Of a stretch of DNA of 64,000 nt, positions 22,236 through 33,915 are shown piece after piece (position 1 is the stretch's first letter; each line of letters opens with the position of its first letter). The position numbers were made by a program, and so were the translations under genes. The DNA is from Arthonia radiata. Lineage: Eukaryota > Ascomycota > Arthoniomycetes > Arthoniales > Arthoniaceae. The stretch covers positions 806,001 to 870,000 of the forward strand of contig PSQN01000004.1 in assembly GCA_002989075.1 (NCBI GenBank), given 5' to 3'. A model generated the notes under the pieces. The model saw nothing but the letters and a program-made list of their open reading frames with translations. It had not been told where the DNA came from and made no database searches.

Positions 22236-23850
22236 ATGGCCTCTAACGGCTCAAGCGCGCAACGCGCACAGCAGCCTCAAGTCCAGCCTTGTAGATATAA
22301 GACCGGCAAGACATTAGGAGCGGGGAGCTACTCGGTTGTTAAAGAGTGTGTACATGTTGACACGGGGAGATACTATGCGGCCAAAGTCATCAACAAGAGA
22401 CTTATGGCAGGCCGAGAGCACATGGTGCGCTTTTCGACGTCCCGGCCCTGAGCCATTACCTGCCTCAGCTGGGTCGCAGAAGCATAAGCCAGCTGACGAA
22501 GGTTGCAGGTCAGGAACGAGATCGCCGTGCTGAAGCGTGTATCGATGGGACACCAGAACATTCTGACGCTTGTTGATTACTTTGAGACCATGAACAACCG
22601 TGAGTGTCTCTGCTCCTCAGAGGTTGCCAACGGTGCCTCGACATTCGGCCATATACCATATGACGCTCGTCGAGAAAGCATCAAGTCTTGCTCCGAAGTC
22701 TGCGCAAGCCCTGCTAACCACGAATTCAGTCTACCTCGTGACCGATCTCGCTCTTGGCGGTGAGCTGTTTGACCGGATATGTCGCAAAGGCTCCTACTAC
22801 GAGTCTGACGCTGCTGAACTCATCCGTGCCACACTCTCCGCTGTAGCGTATCTTCATGACCACGGTATAGTACACCGAGATCTGAAGCCCGAGAACTTGC
22901 TCTTTCGCACGCCTGAAGACAACGCCGACCTATTGATCGCTGATTTTGGCCTCAGCCGCATCATGGATGAGGAGCAATTTCATGTGCTGACGACGACATG
23001 TGGTACACCGGGGTATATGGCACCCGAGATCTTCAAGAAGAGTGGTCACGGCAAGCCAGTGTGAGTAGCTCCTGCCTTGCAACGCAGTCTTCATCTTCGG
23101 TTGTAAGACCTCGAAAGTGGAAAGTGCGCGAGTGAGTGCATAGAAAACGGCTGACTGTACGCAAGGGATGTTTGGGCAATTGGCGTTATCGCGTACTTCC
23201 TTCTCTGCGGCTACACACCTTTCGACCGCGACAGCAACCTCGAAGAAATGCAAGCCATCCTCGTTGCGGACTACTCGTTTACACCGCTCGAATACTGGAG
23301 ACATGTTTCTAAGAGCGCACGCCAGTTCATTAGTAGGTGTCTCACCATCGACCCGGTAGAGCGCATGACGTCCCATCAAGCCTTGGCGCATCCGTGGATC
23401 ACTGGTGAAGGTGAGGGCGACGCTGCCACAGGAGCCAAGCCTGGCGATCCTGGCAAAGTTGACCTGTTGCCCACGGTCAAAAAGAACTTCAACGCTCGCA
23501 GAACTTTGCACGCCGCCATTGACACGATTCGTGCTATCAACCAATTAAGGGCTGGCGGTGCTGCAGCTATGAATGCCCCCGTTCCGCAGCGCCCCGCTGG
23601 TCCTGGCGCCAAGGAGAGCGCTAAGGAAGACGGCGATCCTATGGAAGGTGTAGTGGCGACAGGTAAGGGTCAAATCGCCGAGCAAGCAGGCTTGATGCCG
23701 GAGAAGGAGAATGTAAGTCAAGGCCTCGGTCAGCTCGAAATGGACCCGCGAGGTCATGGCAGAGGACAAACCGAGGAGATGATCAGGGAGCAGCAACGGC
23801 GTATACAGGAGACAAGTAAGGGTCTCTGGGACAGGGCGTTGAATAGGTAA
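22236..23850 (+). CDS. calcium/calmodulin-dependent protein kinase (CaMKI-like)
   Basis: Four exons (22236-22424, 22509-22599, 22730-23060, 23166-23850) give 431 residues. The glycine loop is TLGAGSYSVVKE and the ATP lysine lies in YYAAKVINK. The catalytic loop is IVHRDLKPEN, the metal-binding motif ADFGLSRI, and the activation segment TTTCGTPGYMAPE. The latter carries the threonine that CaMK kinases phosphorylate. After HPWITGEG comes the autoinhibitory and calmodulin-binding part, VKKNFNARRTLHAAIDTIRA, which is basic and amphipathic. This layout is that of Cmk1/CmkA-type kinases acting downstream of calcium signals. The C-terminal ~110 residues are low-complexity and lineage-specific. The 130-bp and 105-bp introns are longer than the local norm. 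Confidence 0.92.
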
Positions 23851-25047
23851 CGTCAGTTACAGCGCCCGCGATTTGGATGTGATACGACGAAACATGTAAA
23901 TTCTTGACCAGCGCAGGTGAAAGGCCAATTTATGACAGGTTTGGGACCAGATTTGAGTAGCCAAGTATGCTGTTCAGACGAACGAAAATTCCTAGAAATG
24001 CTGAAACAATCGACCCTCTGGATTGGACTATCAAAGGAAAGAGCAAGCTTTTTCACTTCTCGTTGCTGCAACTCGTAGCACACGCAAAAAAGCCAAGAAG
24101 GTGGCATGTGCAGCTAATTCCATTTCAAAGTCCCACCTCCCGGACACTGTTACAATCCACCTAGTCACCGTTCTTCATACGATTTTGGGGAGAACCAATC
24201 GCATACCAGAGCTCTCGGGATGTTTGTATATGTCAAGAATCCCCCCATGGAGTCGCTGAGGATTGAAAAACGCCTCCATTCAACAACACTGCCCAAACCT
24301 GGTGCTGGCGAGCACAGTTACTCCTCATCGCGTGGCTGTATACAAAGTGCCTCCCTGCCTACTTTGGTCCTTGAGTGGCCAATGGCGCGCCGGTTTGGCT
24401 TGCTTCTCAGGCACTGACCAAGCCTCAACGCATGGGTCACCGAACCCAGACAAGTGCTGCAAGCAGTAGGCTTACTCTTGAGCAGCAGAAGCAGGAGTAA
24501 CATGATGGTGGCGAGACGAGCACGGGCACCAACGCTTCCATGATAGCAACCGTCTCCGCACGCACATGTAGTATACTCGAACACGTTGCTGCTCACAAAG
24601 GGGCTCCTGACTGGCGACCCTGCCTGTCCAACCCCGCCACACTTGCAACCAACCTCCACTCGAGGCAAATCATGCGTCAACAGAGCACCCACACTTCGAG
24701 CAACCCCTTGTTAGCATATACTATTATCGAAAAAATGCTGACGACAATATACAGCGCGTCTTGCCAGCACCTGCCGCTTTCGACTTCCATCAAGCGACGT
24801 CTGAGCGGACCTGGGTGGTCTTCGCGATTTCACCTAAAATCGGGCGATCCTTCCTCATTAGGCAAGGCGCGTTGCGAGCCAAGACCTTTTTGCTTTGAGA
24901 CTGAAACTTCACTGCATGCTCTCGAGGTCCGTGAGAGAACATCCCTACGCGTCATACCAGGCGATACGGTGAAGCTTCGCATCATCTGAGAACCGACTGG
25001 TCCTGCGCATCTGCTGATAAAAGCGTGTCCTCGACTCAGCAGCGACC
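23851..25047. other. intergenic region
   Basis: 1.2 kb without a supported gene. Minus-strand sequence near 24480-24530 is CTG/CTC-rich and produces a leucine run (LLLLLLL) by chance. It probably holds the 3' end of the kinase gene and the promoter of the 25048 gene. Confidence 0.45.
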
Positions 25048-27078
25048 ATGGACGCGCAACCACCCCCGTTCTCGCAAGGTCCGCCTGCGCCGCGGGCTGC
25101 GACCCCATTCCAACTGTTCTGTCGATATCGCACTCCTCTCGGACCTCCTGTTGTCATGCCTGATGGCCAGCACCACGTTCCGTTCTCATGTCACGACATC
25201 CCTATCCCAACCGGCAATGACCTCCGCGACCAGATGCATGCTTCACGTCAGTGGGCATTCCTTGGTCACCAGCCCGACTGTGTTGAGCTCATCGCTCGCA
25301 CTCCTAATGGTGGTGAGGCCTGCCTGCGACGATATCCGAAGCCTCTCCAGTACGATGGTCCGATGAGGCCGAGCCATCTCTTCCCCGAGACCAACGTTCA
25401 CCAGTACTATCATGGCATGGCAAGACACCCGTACCTTACACCTTCGTTCAACGGGCCCTCGGCGTACGGTCCAAGCTCTGATCCCTCGTCTTCGCACGTT
25501 CCTCATGGTGAAGGTGGTCCAGCGCCGATGCCGCACCCGCCGCTTCATGGTGAAGGTGGTCTAGCGCCGATGCCGCACCCGCCGCCTCATAGTCTCCCGC
25601 CTCACCCGTACCAGCCGCAGATGCCCGAGTTTCCTCAACAAACTCTCACTCCTTATGGCAACGGTCACGTCGCTCAATACGGATCCCAGTATTTCAGCCC
25701 CGCTAATGCAAAGGCCGCCTCGCACAAAGCAGCTAAGAGTGCTGTTGGGGTCCGTTCCAGTCGAGGCAGAAAGAAGAACCTCTCCGTGGCCATTCGCGGT
25801 CCCGGAAACTCGAGTCGCTTTGCCGTTGAGTCCGTTCCACCTCAGCCAGGTCTCATGTATGATGGCGCCCCCTCGCCTCCAGGTCCCAACTACGTTACTG
25901 CGGCTCCCACCCCTCCAGCTGCTGATACGCCGGCTTTACCATCGTCAGCCATCGAACCCTCCCCTCGAGTCATAGAAATCTTCTCAGACACTTCACCTGA
26001 TGACGGTCTGTCTTCCCCGCAAGATGACCTGGAGACTCCGCCTGGCTTTGATGAGGAAGAGAGCAGCGACGACTCGGAAGCTCTGGAAGGCGATTACGAC
26101 CTCCGCAAGCGAGACCGTACTCAGCTGCCAGAGGAGGTCAACCGTGTCCTCGATGCGATCAAGAACAACTACTCTGGTGATCGAGGTAGGCTGCTTCCCT
26201 CTCTTCGCTCACGTTCAATAGTCTCTTCTTCGCTTCGGCGTTTCATTCATTCTCTTCCACAGCAGCGTCGCTGCGCAAGACCCACCATCCCTCCCTAATT
26301 CCTTGTTGCTCTTCGGAAGCCGCTAATATAATTTCGCCTTGCTGATACCCCTCAAGCAGGAAAGCACCCCCGCCGCCCGGTTCGCATAGCCATTTACAAC
26401 GAACTCAAAGGTCAAGGCATCAAAGGCCATTTCGGGCCCCGTGGCGATCTCCTCGGCGGTAGCATCCTCCGCAACTTCACCCTAGCCCAACTCGGCATGA
26501 CGCCCGCGCTTTGGGACTTCATCGACTATAAATTCGGCGCCGGCAAGACAGGTCACGAGATGTTGACGAAGGAGGGTGGCAAGAAGAGCCGTCGCGTGCA
26601 GATGCGAGCTGCGCCGACAGAGCGGCGAAGGTCGTCAGATGCGCTTCAGGATGATTTCGAGCAGGTGGGTGAAGCTGTGTCCAGTGGAGGGAGCCGCAAG
26701 AGTAGCGCTGGTAGTGGTGAGAGTCGGAAAAAGCGTAAGATTAAGGGAGGTGAGATTGCGAAGAGCGTCTGGAGGGCGTTCGACGGAGGTGACGCGTATG
26801 CGCCCGCACAGACTCATGAGACTCATGCCACCACCGCCACTGGCTTCGATGGAGCGATTGACCTCAATCGTGAGATTAGCGATGCCGACATGTATGGCGT
26901 GAATGGCTTCAGCAGCGAAGCCGCGATGGACGACTTCGCGCGCCGTCATGGATTTGACAGCGCCGGTATCCCAAATGGACCGAGTGGAGTAAATGGATGG
27001 AACCCGATCAACAGCGTGGCTGGCACGAACGGCGCAAGTGCAATGAACGGCGCTCATGCTATGGCGACAGGGGTTTGA
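25048..27078 (+). CDS. Pro-rich protein with a conserved C-terminal block, unknown function
   Basis: Two exons (25048-26185, 26360-27078) flank a 174-bp intron (GTAGGC...CAAGCAG) and give 618 residues. The N-terminal half is Pro/His/Ser-rich and carries a 14-residue tandem duplication (HGEGGPAPMPHPPL). An acidic patch follows (PDDGLSSPQDDLETPPGF). The most conserved-looking part spans the intron: LPEEVNRVLDAIKNN, then RIAIYNELKGQGIKGHFG and LAQLGMTPALWDFIDYKFG. It predicts a compact helical domain. Basic stretches (ESRKKRKIKGG) suggest a nuclear location. No known family is recognised. The last ~150 residues are Gly/Asn/Ala-rich. Confidence 0.75.
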
Positions 27079-28098
27079 CGTCTCCTCCCAATGTCTTCTT
27101 GAGCCGACAAACCGGGCTCTGGATGCTTTGAGGAAGTTTCTGGACTTCGACGTCGACGGTTTGGTGATTTCGAAGCCTTGATCTTTCCAGCTCGAAGACT
27201 TCGGATCGGCATTCTTCTAAAGCTCATTCTTTGGATCATCAAAATCTGGTTTCAAGCGAGCGGCGTCCCATCGATTACCCCAGAAGCTGAAGTAGATCAT
27301 AGCGTGAGATCTTTCAGCGCCATCTCAATCGATGTTGGCGTCGGGCGGTGCCATCATTCGACTATTGTCGTTTGCAAAGATCTCGTTATCATGATATCTT
27401 TTGACAGAGATCATGGCAACGGCGATAATATCGGCAGTGGGTTATTGGTAATGGTTTGCATTGAGCGCGCATCTTTTGCATAGCCATGGCGTAAGATGGC
27501 CTACTCGCCTAAGCATAGCGCATTAGGTACTACTAGCGATTAACGATGGCGTTATAGACTATACTTACTGTTTCTTCGTTGGGTTTGTTGATAGCGTAAG
27601 GGTGCTTGACGTGCCGGTTGCCCATCATGTGTAGTGGCGCTCGTAGAACGGTCTCAAAGTCGTCATCACAAACGATCGTTCAAGGCAGAGGCTATAGTGT
27701 GCATGAGCGAAGCAGCGTAGGCGAAAGAGAATAGGAAGAGCTAGACGTACAAGGGTAGGCTACAGCATTCGACGGACGTCATTCATCTGCGGGACGCAGC
27801 TGGCACGTGCCGGGCAGGTGAGAGTGGAAGTGTTTGAGAACAATACGCGCGTGACGGGGACCACGTCCTCACCTAGCTGCGTGTCTTGTGATACCTGGCT
27901 AGCCCTGAATCGCAATCATTGTTCGCTCTACGGCAGCTGAGGCAGCTGAATAGGTATCTTAACGAGAACCAATGACACGCATATCGAAGGGGGCGCACCG
28001 CATTGCACTCTAGCACACGTGCCTCAAACTCACAAGCTCAAAAACCTTCTCATCAGATCAAACCTGTTCTTGACCCTACTCTACCTATCGCATTCAAT
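27079..28098. other. convergent intergenic region
   Basis: 1.0 kb between two converging genes. No gene is seen. The 27500-27700 part is locally AT-richer. Nothing repetitive is obvious. Confidence 0.45.
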
Positions 28099-30323
28099 CT
28101 ACGCCCTGGCTCTCCTAACACCCCCACCCCCCTTCCAAACGCCCCACCCTCTCATCCCCTCCGCCGGCCCCGCAGGCGCCGTCAACCGCCTCCACAGCTC
28201 CACAATCCCCATGCGCTGCGCAGGCAGACTGGAGTACTGCAGACTATACAGGTTCCGACGGTGCAGCGGCGGGACGAGCACGCCTGTGGCCAGACACTTG
28301 ACGACGGAGGACGAGACGTAGTGTTTGCGGATGTGCCCGCCGAGCTGGAAGTACTCGTGGAACATGCTGCGGAGGGAGAGCGGCGTGGATTGGAGGGTTA
28401 TGTAGGCGGGTGTGGTCGGGGATGTGCCGTTGGCTGTGGAGGGAGTGGGTGGGTGGGCGGTACCGTTGGCGTGGGGAGAGGTTTGTCTGGTGACGGTTGG
28501 GACGGCCTGTTGGAGTTCGAAGCGGATACCGCCGGGGAGGCGCCCGGGGTCTTTGATCCGCAGCATGAGGGCGAAAAGCGGGAAGTGGTTAAGACAGGCC
28601 AGTAGGAGGTCGAAGATGCCCTTGAGGCAGATGATGGCCATTCGCGCAACCGCGAAGGTGATGTAGAAGGCCGCCACCGTCGGCAGAAGGAAGAAAAGGA
28701 GTGTAAAGAGGATCGTGCCGAGGAGGAGCTGGTCGAGCTCGTAGTCGCAAGAGTCAATGCGGTTGCGGAGAACGTTGCGCTTCTTGCCGCGGAAGAGGTG
28801 GAAGAGCGAGAGGATGATGGAGAGTTGCCAGCCGTAGATGCGAGCGCTGGCCATGTAGAAGCAGTAGATGTGGAGGGTGCAGATGGAGAGGAGGTCGGAA
28901 GCGAGAGAGAGGGGCATAGTGGCGCCAGCGAAGGAGGCGACGCCGAAGAGACGGATGAGTGTGGGGAAGTGCGGTTGGATTGTTGAGAGCCAGGCTGTGG
29001 CAGTGTTAGTATCACGTGTTTGCGTGTGGTGTGGAGACGGACGTTAGACTCACCACCCCAGTAGTCGATGACCCAAATGAAGAGGTCTCCCAGGAAGGCA
29101 GCGAGCTCGTTGTTAAGTTTGAGACCCGCAGGATACACCATCAGCCATCCGAGCATGCGCCGCAAGCCTTCGAGGGACCACTGTCCTATCAGTCGGTCCA
29201 CGAGACTTGCGACAAAGTCGGCATTGTCGATGAGATAAGATCCACATGCGCATCCGATAATGATGTCGTTGGCGACTAGCCAGAGGCTGTTGTAAAAGCG
29301 AATGTATTCGGAATGATTGTTCGAGCAGCTCTCCCAGTCATTCCTGCGCTGTTTGAGGGTCATGTACTGCACTGGCCAGTAGCAGAACTGTTGAAGCCGC
29401 AAATCGACTTGCTGGGCAGATGCGGATATCTCGCGCAAAGCGATGCGTTTCTGTTTCGTTAGCAATGGTGTCTCTACCAAGCGCAGAACGACCTCGCCAA
29501 TGGTCCGGTAGGTCATCAAGCCATAGATGAAGATCTTCTTGACGGTCGGCCAAGCGTATTCAAAGAACGCAAACCAAATAATGAAGTCAATGTAGTCCCA
29601 CAGGTTATTTGCGGACTCTACCACTCGCTCGCTCACACTGAGCGCGCGTCGGGTTCGTTGCCTCACTAGGCTAATATTCTTTTGGAGGACCACGTCGATG
29701 TCGTATGAGCAATTGACTTGCGTGATGATAGTCGGAAGCGCCAGCTCCTTTTGCGTCTGAGGGTATTTCTTCACGGTGTGTAACTGCAACTTCTTCACCA
29801 AGTGTTCTTTCCTCGCAAGCTCTTCTTTCTCAGCCTCCTCGATCTCAGCGAACGGAGGCACTTCCAATCCGATCTGCTGCTTGTTGTCCCGTATCGTGAG
29901 CGACATGGGATCAGGTGACATGAATTGCATTCTCTCCGGTCGCGGACGCGTGTACATGATGATCTGGACATCTCGCGCCGTTGGTGCTAAGACGGTTGGC
30001 AATGCAGTATGGCGACCACGCTTGGTGACGAGATGATTGCTTGCTGGAGCTTCACTTTCGTCTTTTCTGTTGATCGTACCTATGACTCGAAGTTGCGCAG
30101 GGCCACAGCGATCAAGCAGGTGTTGCATTGGATGTGGTGCATTTCGATAGAGCGTGCCCACACGCAGCGCATTTTCAACGCTGCGAGGCTCGCACTCATA
30201 GAGGATTGAGGCGACCAAGATATCTGTCACCGAGTTGCACCATCCTATTAAGACGCCATGAGCAGTGTCTCTTGATGCTTCTAGCGGCCAAAACACCCGC
30301 AACAAGCCATCTTGCGCGGTCAT
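28099..30323 (-). CDS. GPI1: Gpi1/PIG-Q subunit of the GPI-GlcNAc transferase
   Basis: Two exons (30323-29054, 28994-28099) flank a 59-bp intron (GTGAGT...CACAG) and give 721 residues. The start reads LLRVFWPLEASRDTAHGVL, which matches the conserved Gpi1 opening. The middle and C-terminus carry the multi-pass Gpi1 domain: NLWDYIDFIIWFAFF, WLMVYPAGLKLNNELAAFLG, and the end FRGKKRNVLRNRIDSCDYEL followed by hydrophobic helices. The complex adds GlcNAc to phosphatidylinositol on the cytosolic ER face, the first step of GPI anchor synthesis. The C-terminal ~100 residues hold a Pro/Thr-rich loop before the last conserved block. The ATG sits 10 bases after the stop of a short upstream ORF on the same strand (30334-30615). 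Confidence 0.92.
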
Positions 30324-30333
30324 ATCATGCTGT

Positions 30334-30615
30334 TCAGAAGGAGCCCCTGCGCCTCAGCTGCTCTCGCGCTGAAAGTCCACCTTCTGCCGAGCGCGGCCTC
30401 TTCTCTGTCTCTCGAATTGCAAGGAATGACACGGGTCCAGCTACCGCAACAAACAGCAGACTTAGGCCTGCGAATCCGTAAATGCTGCGAACCAGTACGT
30501 CGTGATACCAGGCGAAGATGGCAAGCTCGTACAGCCGAAGTGGAAGATCGTAACGTGCCGATATGTAGCCGGCAATGAAAATGCCGAAAGTCACAAGCCC
30601 AAAGGAAGGGTACAT
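30334..30615 (-). CDS. 93-residue two-helix membrane protein directly upstream of GPI1
   Basis: The frame runs from ATG at 30615 to TGA at 30334-30336. Two hydrophobic segments (~5-22 and ~45-68, with YGFAGLSLLFVAVAGPVSFL) are separated by LRLYELAIFAWYHD. An Arg/Glu-rich tail, REQLRRRGSF, follows. The composition is clearly that of a small membrane protein and there is no intron. The GPI1 start lies 10 bases further on in another frame, so the two may share one transcript. Small two-helix subunits (PIG-Y/Eri1, DPM2) exist in the same GPI-GlcNAc transferase, which makes a functional link thinkable, but I see no clear similarity to any of them. Confidence 0.6.
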   Translation of the reverse strand: MYPSFGLVTFGIFIAGYISARYDLPLRLYELAIFAWYHDVLVRSIYGFAGLSLLFVAVAGPVSFLAIRETEKRPRSAEGGLSAREQLRRRGSF

Positions 30616-31153
30616 AAATGGATAAAGAGGATTAAGTCAGGATATTTTGAATGCACGGCGTGGGGTTCTGAAAGCGAACGAATGGTAGATCGCGCTGCGT
30701 CGCGGAACCTGAGGTGTGCCGTATTTGAATTGGACGACGAAGCATCTTCGCCAGACGTCAGCAGTCTGGTGCTGGGATGCCCGCACTTGATCAAAAGTTG
30801 GATCACTGTCAAGCGTAAGAATGCACGTTCCACAGAGGAAGTGTGGACGCGCCAAGCGATTGTTTTCCGGGAGGTCATCCAATGTGGACTAGCTCTGCCG
30901 AAAGTTCGTCCGAGGTACCAGCCATCCCGATTCCGCAAGGCGTTTGACCTTTGTTGCCTTCATTGAACACCTCGAGTCTCGACCACTTCTCAATGCCACC
31001 TTCTTGGAACCCCAACGAAAACTTGCCACAGAGCTGCAAGAACCATTCAAATACCCTCATTAGGCTATCAGCGCACTCACTAGACTCATCGTCAGCCAAC
31101 CATCATCATAGCACCAAATCAAAAGACGGGCTTGCGCGCCTGCACCGTTAGCA
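30616..31153. other. divergent promoter region, small membrane ORF/GPI1 and NUP42
   Basis: 538 bp between two outward-facing transcription units. No supported gene is seen. The last ~150 bases before the NUP42 ATG are rich in CA and AAC, as in many fungal leaders. Confidence 0.45.
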
Positions 31154-32871
31154 ATGGCTGTTTGCAAGTTCTTTATGCAAGGCTCCTGTAGATTCGGAGA
31201 CAAGTGTCGCAACGAGCATCCCGGCGGTCAGCCAAGCAACCGGAACAACTACTCTGCACCATCATATGAACCACGAGACGACCGAGGATCTAATCAGCGA
31301 GGGAGAGGTCGAGGTCGTGGCGACGCTGCGTCGTTCGGCAACCATCAAGTGCGCTTCGATGGCGGAGGGAGAGATCAAAGCGGATTCGACCAGGGTGGTA
31401 GGGGCTTCAACCAAGGGGGTAGAGGCGATCCCAATCAGCAGGGGGCCTTCAATCAACCGAACAACTTCGACAACCGAGGCTCAGGTCAAGGTCGAGGACG
31501 AGGTAGAGATACCTACCAGCCGCCAAGCGGACCGCGCTGGGGAGGTGGACGAGGCGGATTTCAAGGCCGAAATCAGAATCGACAGAATGATGTTACTGGA
31601 CCTCGAGAGTAAGCAAGCTTTCCCACCCATGGTCAGTAGCTTGAGAACGATACTGACTTGCGCAGCAACTATATGATCACACCGCAGGAAATCGTGAACG
31701 ATGTCACCACGGAGAAGCCTCAATGGGTATGCTCAGCCTATGCGCCAGGTAGAGATGCTCCTACTCAGCTCATCGATGGCTCGGACCTGGAGATCAGCCC
31801 AGAAGAGCTCCGCTATGATTTTTATCTTACTGTGGCCAATGGCCAGAATGCTGCGGAGAAAGCGGTATGTGCACGTGACTTTTGTCGTTATCTGTCAGCT
31901 AATGGAAGAAGGCGAATACCGAACGCACGCTAAGCGAGGAGATGTCAAAGCGTATCAATGCGATCGGCAGTGATCCTGCTGGAGCGATGCAATACATCTT
32001 GAACGGCATCAACGAACATCCCAACCGGTATGACATAATAGAGCAGACGAATCCCAAGCCCGGCGAAGTCCGGTGGGGTCAGTTCACAAGAGACAAGCAG
32101 CGAAGAAGACAAGGCGTATTCGCAGACCAACCACGACCGCCTCGCCAGGACAGTCCGAACCGAGGACGGGGACGCAATCAAGGTGGCTTCGGAGGGTACG
32201 GACAGCAGCAGAATTCCGGCTTCTCGAATGCTGCACCACCACCGCAACCCAATGGGTTTGGCAACTTCAACGCGACTTACACCAATGCATTCGCCCAGCA
32301 ACCGCCCACCAATTTCGCTCAGCCCGTACCGCAACAGCAATCAAACGGCTTCACCAACTTTGGCCAACCTCAGCAAACGCCTGGCGTCTTTTCCCGAGAT
32401 AACGCAACGCCCTTCAACGGCAGCCCATTCGGCCAATCACCAGCAAACAACGCATTTGGACGCCCGACGACTCCCTTTGGACAACAGCAACAAGCGATCC
32501 CACAAGACGACGCCATGCTAAGCCCAACCCACCCAACACAGTCGACGCAGCCAAACGGCTTCGGGCAGTCAGGACCCGGCGGCTTCTTTGCCAATCCGCA
32601 GCCACAGATTTCAACCGGGTTCCAAAATCAACAGCAAGCGAATGGCTTTGGACAGCCGCAACAGCAGCCGGCGGGTTTTGGCCAACCGCAACAGCAACCC
32701 AACGGATTTCATCAGTCGCCGCAAATGAACGGTACGCCGGCCCAGCCGCAGCAGCCTTTGGAAGGCCCACGAGCTGAACTAAAAGCCGCGTACGACTATG
32801 GAATACAGCATGGGCATTTTGAGAATGGGCTGATGCCCGAGACGGCACCTGAGGAAGATTGGATAGCATGA
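31154..32871 (+). CDS. NUP42: CCCH zinc-finger FG nucleoporin, Nup42/Amo1-like
   Basis: Three exons (31154-31608, 31666-31864, 31909-32871) give 538 residues. The third acceptor could also be 3 bases later. The N-terminus holds one CCCH finger ([19 protein letters not shown]) followed by an RGG/FDQGG-rich region. A globular helical middle ([20 protein letters not shown], then [17 protein letters not shown]) comes next. The tail is Asn/Gln-rich with many FG and NGFG repeats. This order is that of fungal Nup42/Amo1, the cytoplasmic nucleoporin that binds Gle1 and helps Dbp5 release exported mRNPs. The very C-terminus ([18 protein letters not shown], ending EEDWIA) is a conserved-looking acidic tail. 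The assignment rests on architecture. Confidence 0.75.
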
Positions 32872-33117
32872 AGTGTAATGACATGACATGACGGGAATGG
32901 GAGTTACGCTGTAGAAATACACTGACGTATGATGGCAGGCTCATTGAAGAGCTTGGTATTTGAAACACTTGATCTGGTATCAAGCTTTGGTGGACTTGAT
33001 GTCTGCTTGCACACTACCTCGCTTCTGTCTCGGTGTGCTCTGTCGTACGATTTGTGTCTGTTTGTGCCCATGCAGATTCTCCCACTATCCAAATGATGGC
33101 TCTTTATCGTCTGCACT

Positions 33118-33588
33118 CTACATCTTTGCCTTCATCTCCTCACATAGCTTCTGCAACTCCCCCTTATCCGCGTCCTGCGCCGGCCAGCTGATCCCAAGCC
33201 CCTGCTCCGTCCCGGGCTTCGGTATCATATGAAAATGCACATGATCCACCACCTGGTGCGCCGCCCGCCCATTGTTCTGCAGGATATTATAGTTTTCCGC
33301 GCCTGACGCTGACGCGAGCTGCTTCGTGACCTTGAGGATTTCGGCGAGCGAGTCGTCGGGGATGTCGGTGAGTTTCGCGCCGTGGTGCTTTGGGATGATG
33401 AGAGCATGACCGCGTGACAGCGGTTGGATGTCGAGGAAGGCGAGGGTGTGGGCGGATTCGTAGAGTTTCATTGAGGGGATGTCACCTGGGTATGCTGTGA
33501 GATGTGTAGAGCGTGGGGTACGGGGAGTTGGTTGGGAAATGGAGAGCGTACCCTTGATAATCTTGCAGAAGATGCATGCGGCTGCCAT
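33118..33588 (-). CDS. HNT1: HIT-family nucleoside phosphoramidase (Hnt1/HINT type)
   Basis: Two exons (33588-33552, 33485-33118) flank a 66-bp intron (GTACGC...CCCAG) and give 134 residues. The start MAAACIFCKIIKGDIPSMK is the standard HINT opening, so the in-frame upstream extension to 33666 is not used. The fold markers are LDIQPLSRGHALIIPKHH, the ENYNILQNNGRAAHQVVDH strand, and the histidine triad HVHFHMIPKP. The middle His acts as the nucleophile on nucleoside phosphoramidates such as AMP-lysine. The length is typical. The terminal LQKLCEEMKAKM is a short helix. Confidence 0.92.
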   Translation of the reverse strand: MAAACIFCKIIKGTLSISQPTPRTPRSTHLTAYPGDIPSMKLYESAHTLAFLDIQPLSRGHALIIPKHHGAKLTDIPDDSLAEILKVTKQLASASGAENYNILQNNGRAAHQVVDHVHFHMIPKPGTEQGLGISWPAQDADKGELQKLCEEMKAKM

Positions 33589-33915
33589 GGTGAAGCTTTT
33601 GGAGGTATTGGCAGATTGATTGAGGACCTGGATGACTGACTGCAATAATGTTTGAAGTCGAGTCAAATAATCGCGGAGGTCGGACGCAGGTGCATTGCGG
33701 GGCGGAGATGACGTCTTAGCGTCGATGCCATTGGTGGCAGCTCTTCAAGGTCAGCAGAGAAGCGAACTTCGTAGCTTCAGCCAAAGTGTTCTCTTGCGCA
33801 TGGCGGAACTCCGTACGGTTTCATTCATGGCGCAAGTTCGTCCCTGTAGACGACGTCTGGGTTGTTGGCCGCATGGTCCGGACTTTTTGGCTTAGGATTC
33901 CGCGAGATGTATAGA
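33589..33915. other. intergenic region, HNT1 promoter and RSA3 3' end
   Basis: 327 bp, no gene seen. Confidence 0.45.

Noticed and set aside
28099-28321. plus-strand frames overlapping the GPI1 3' end
   Set aside because: They are antisense shadows of the Pro/Thr-rich loop and tail of GPI1.
30334-30615. identification of the small membrane ORF as DPM3 or PIG-Y
   Set aside because: Length, two helices and the RRRGSF-like end are suggestive, but the conserved FHD region of DPM3 and the PIG-Y pattern are not seen.
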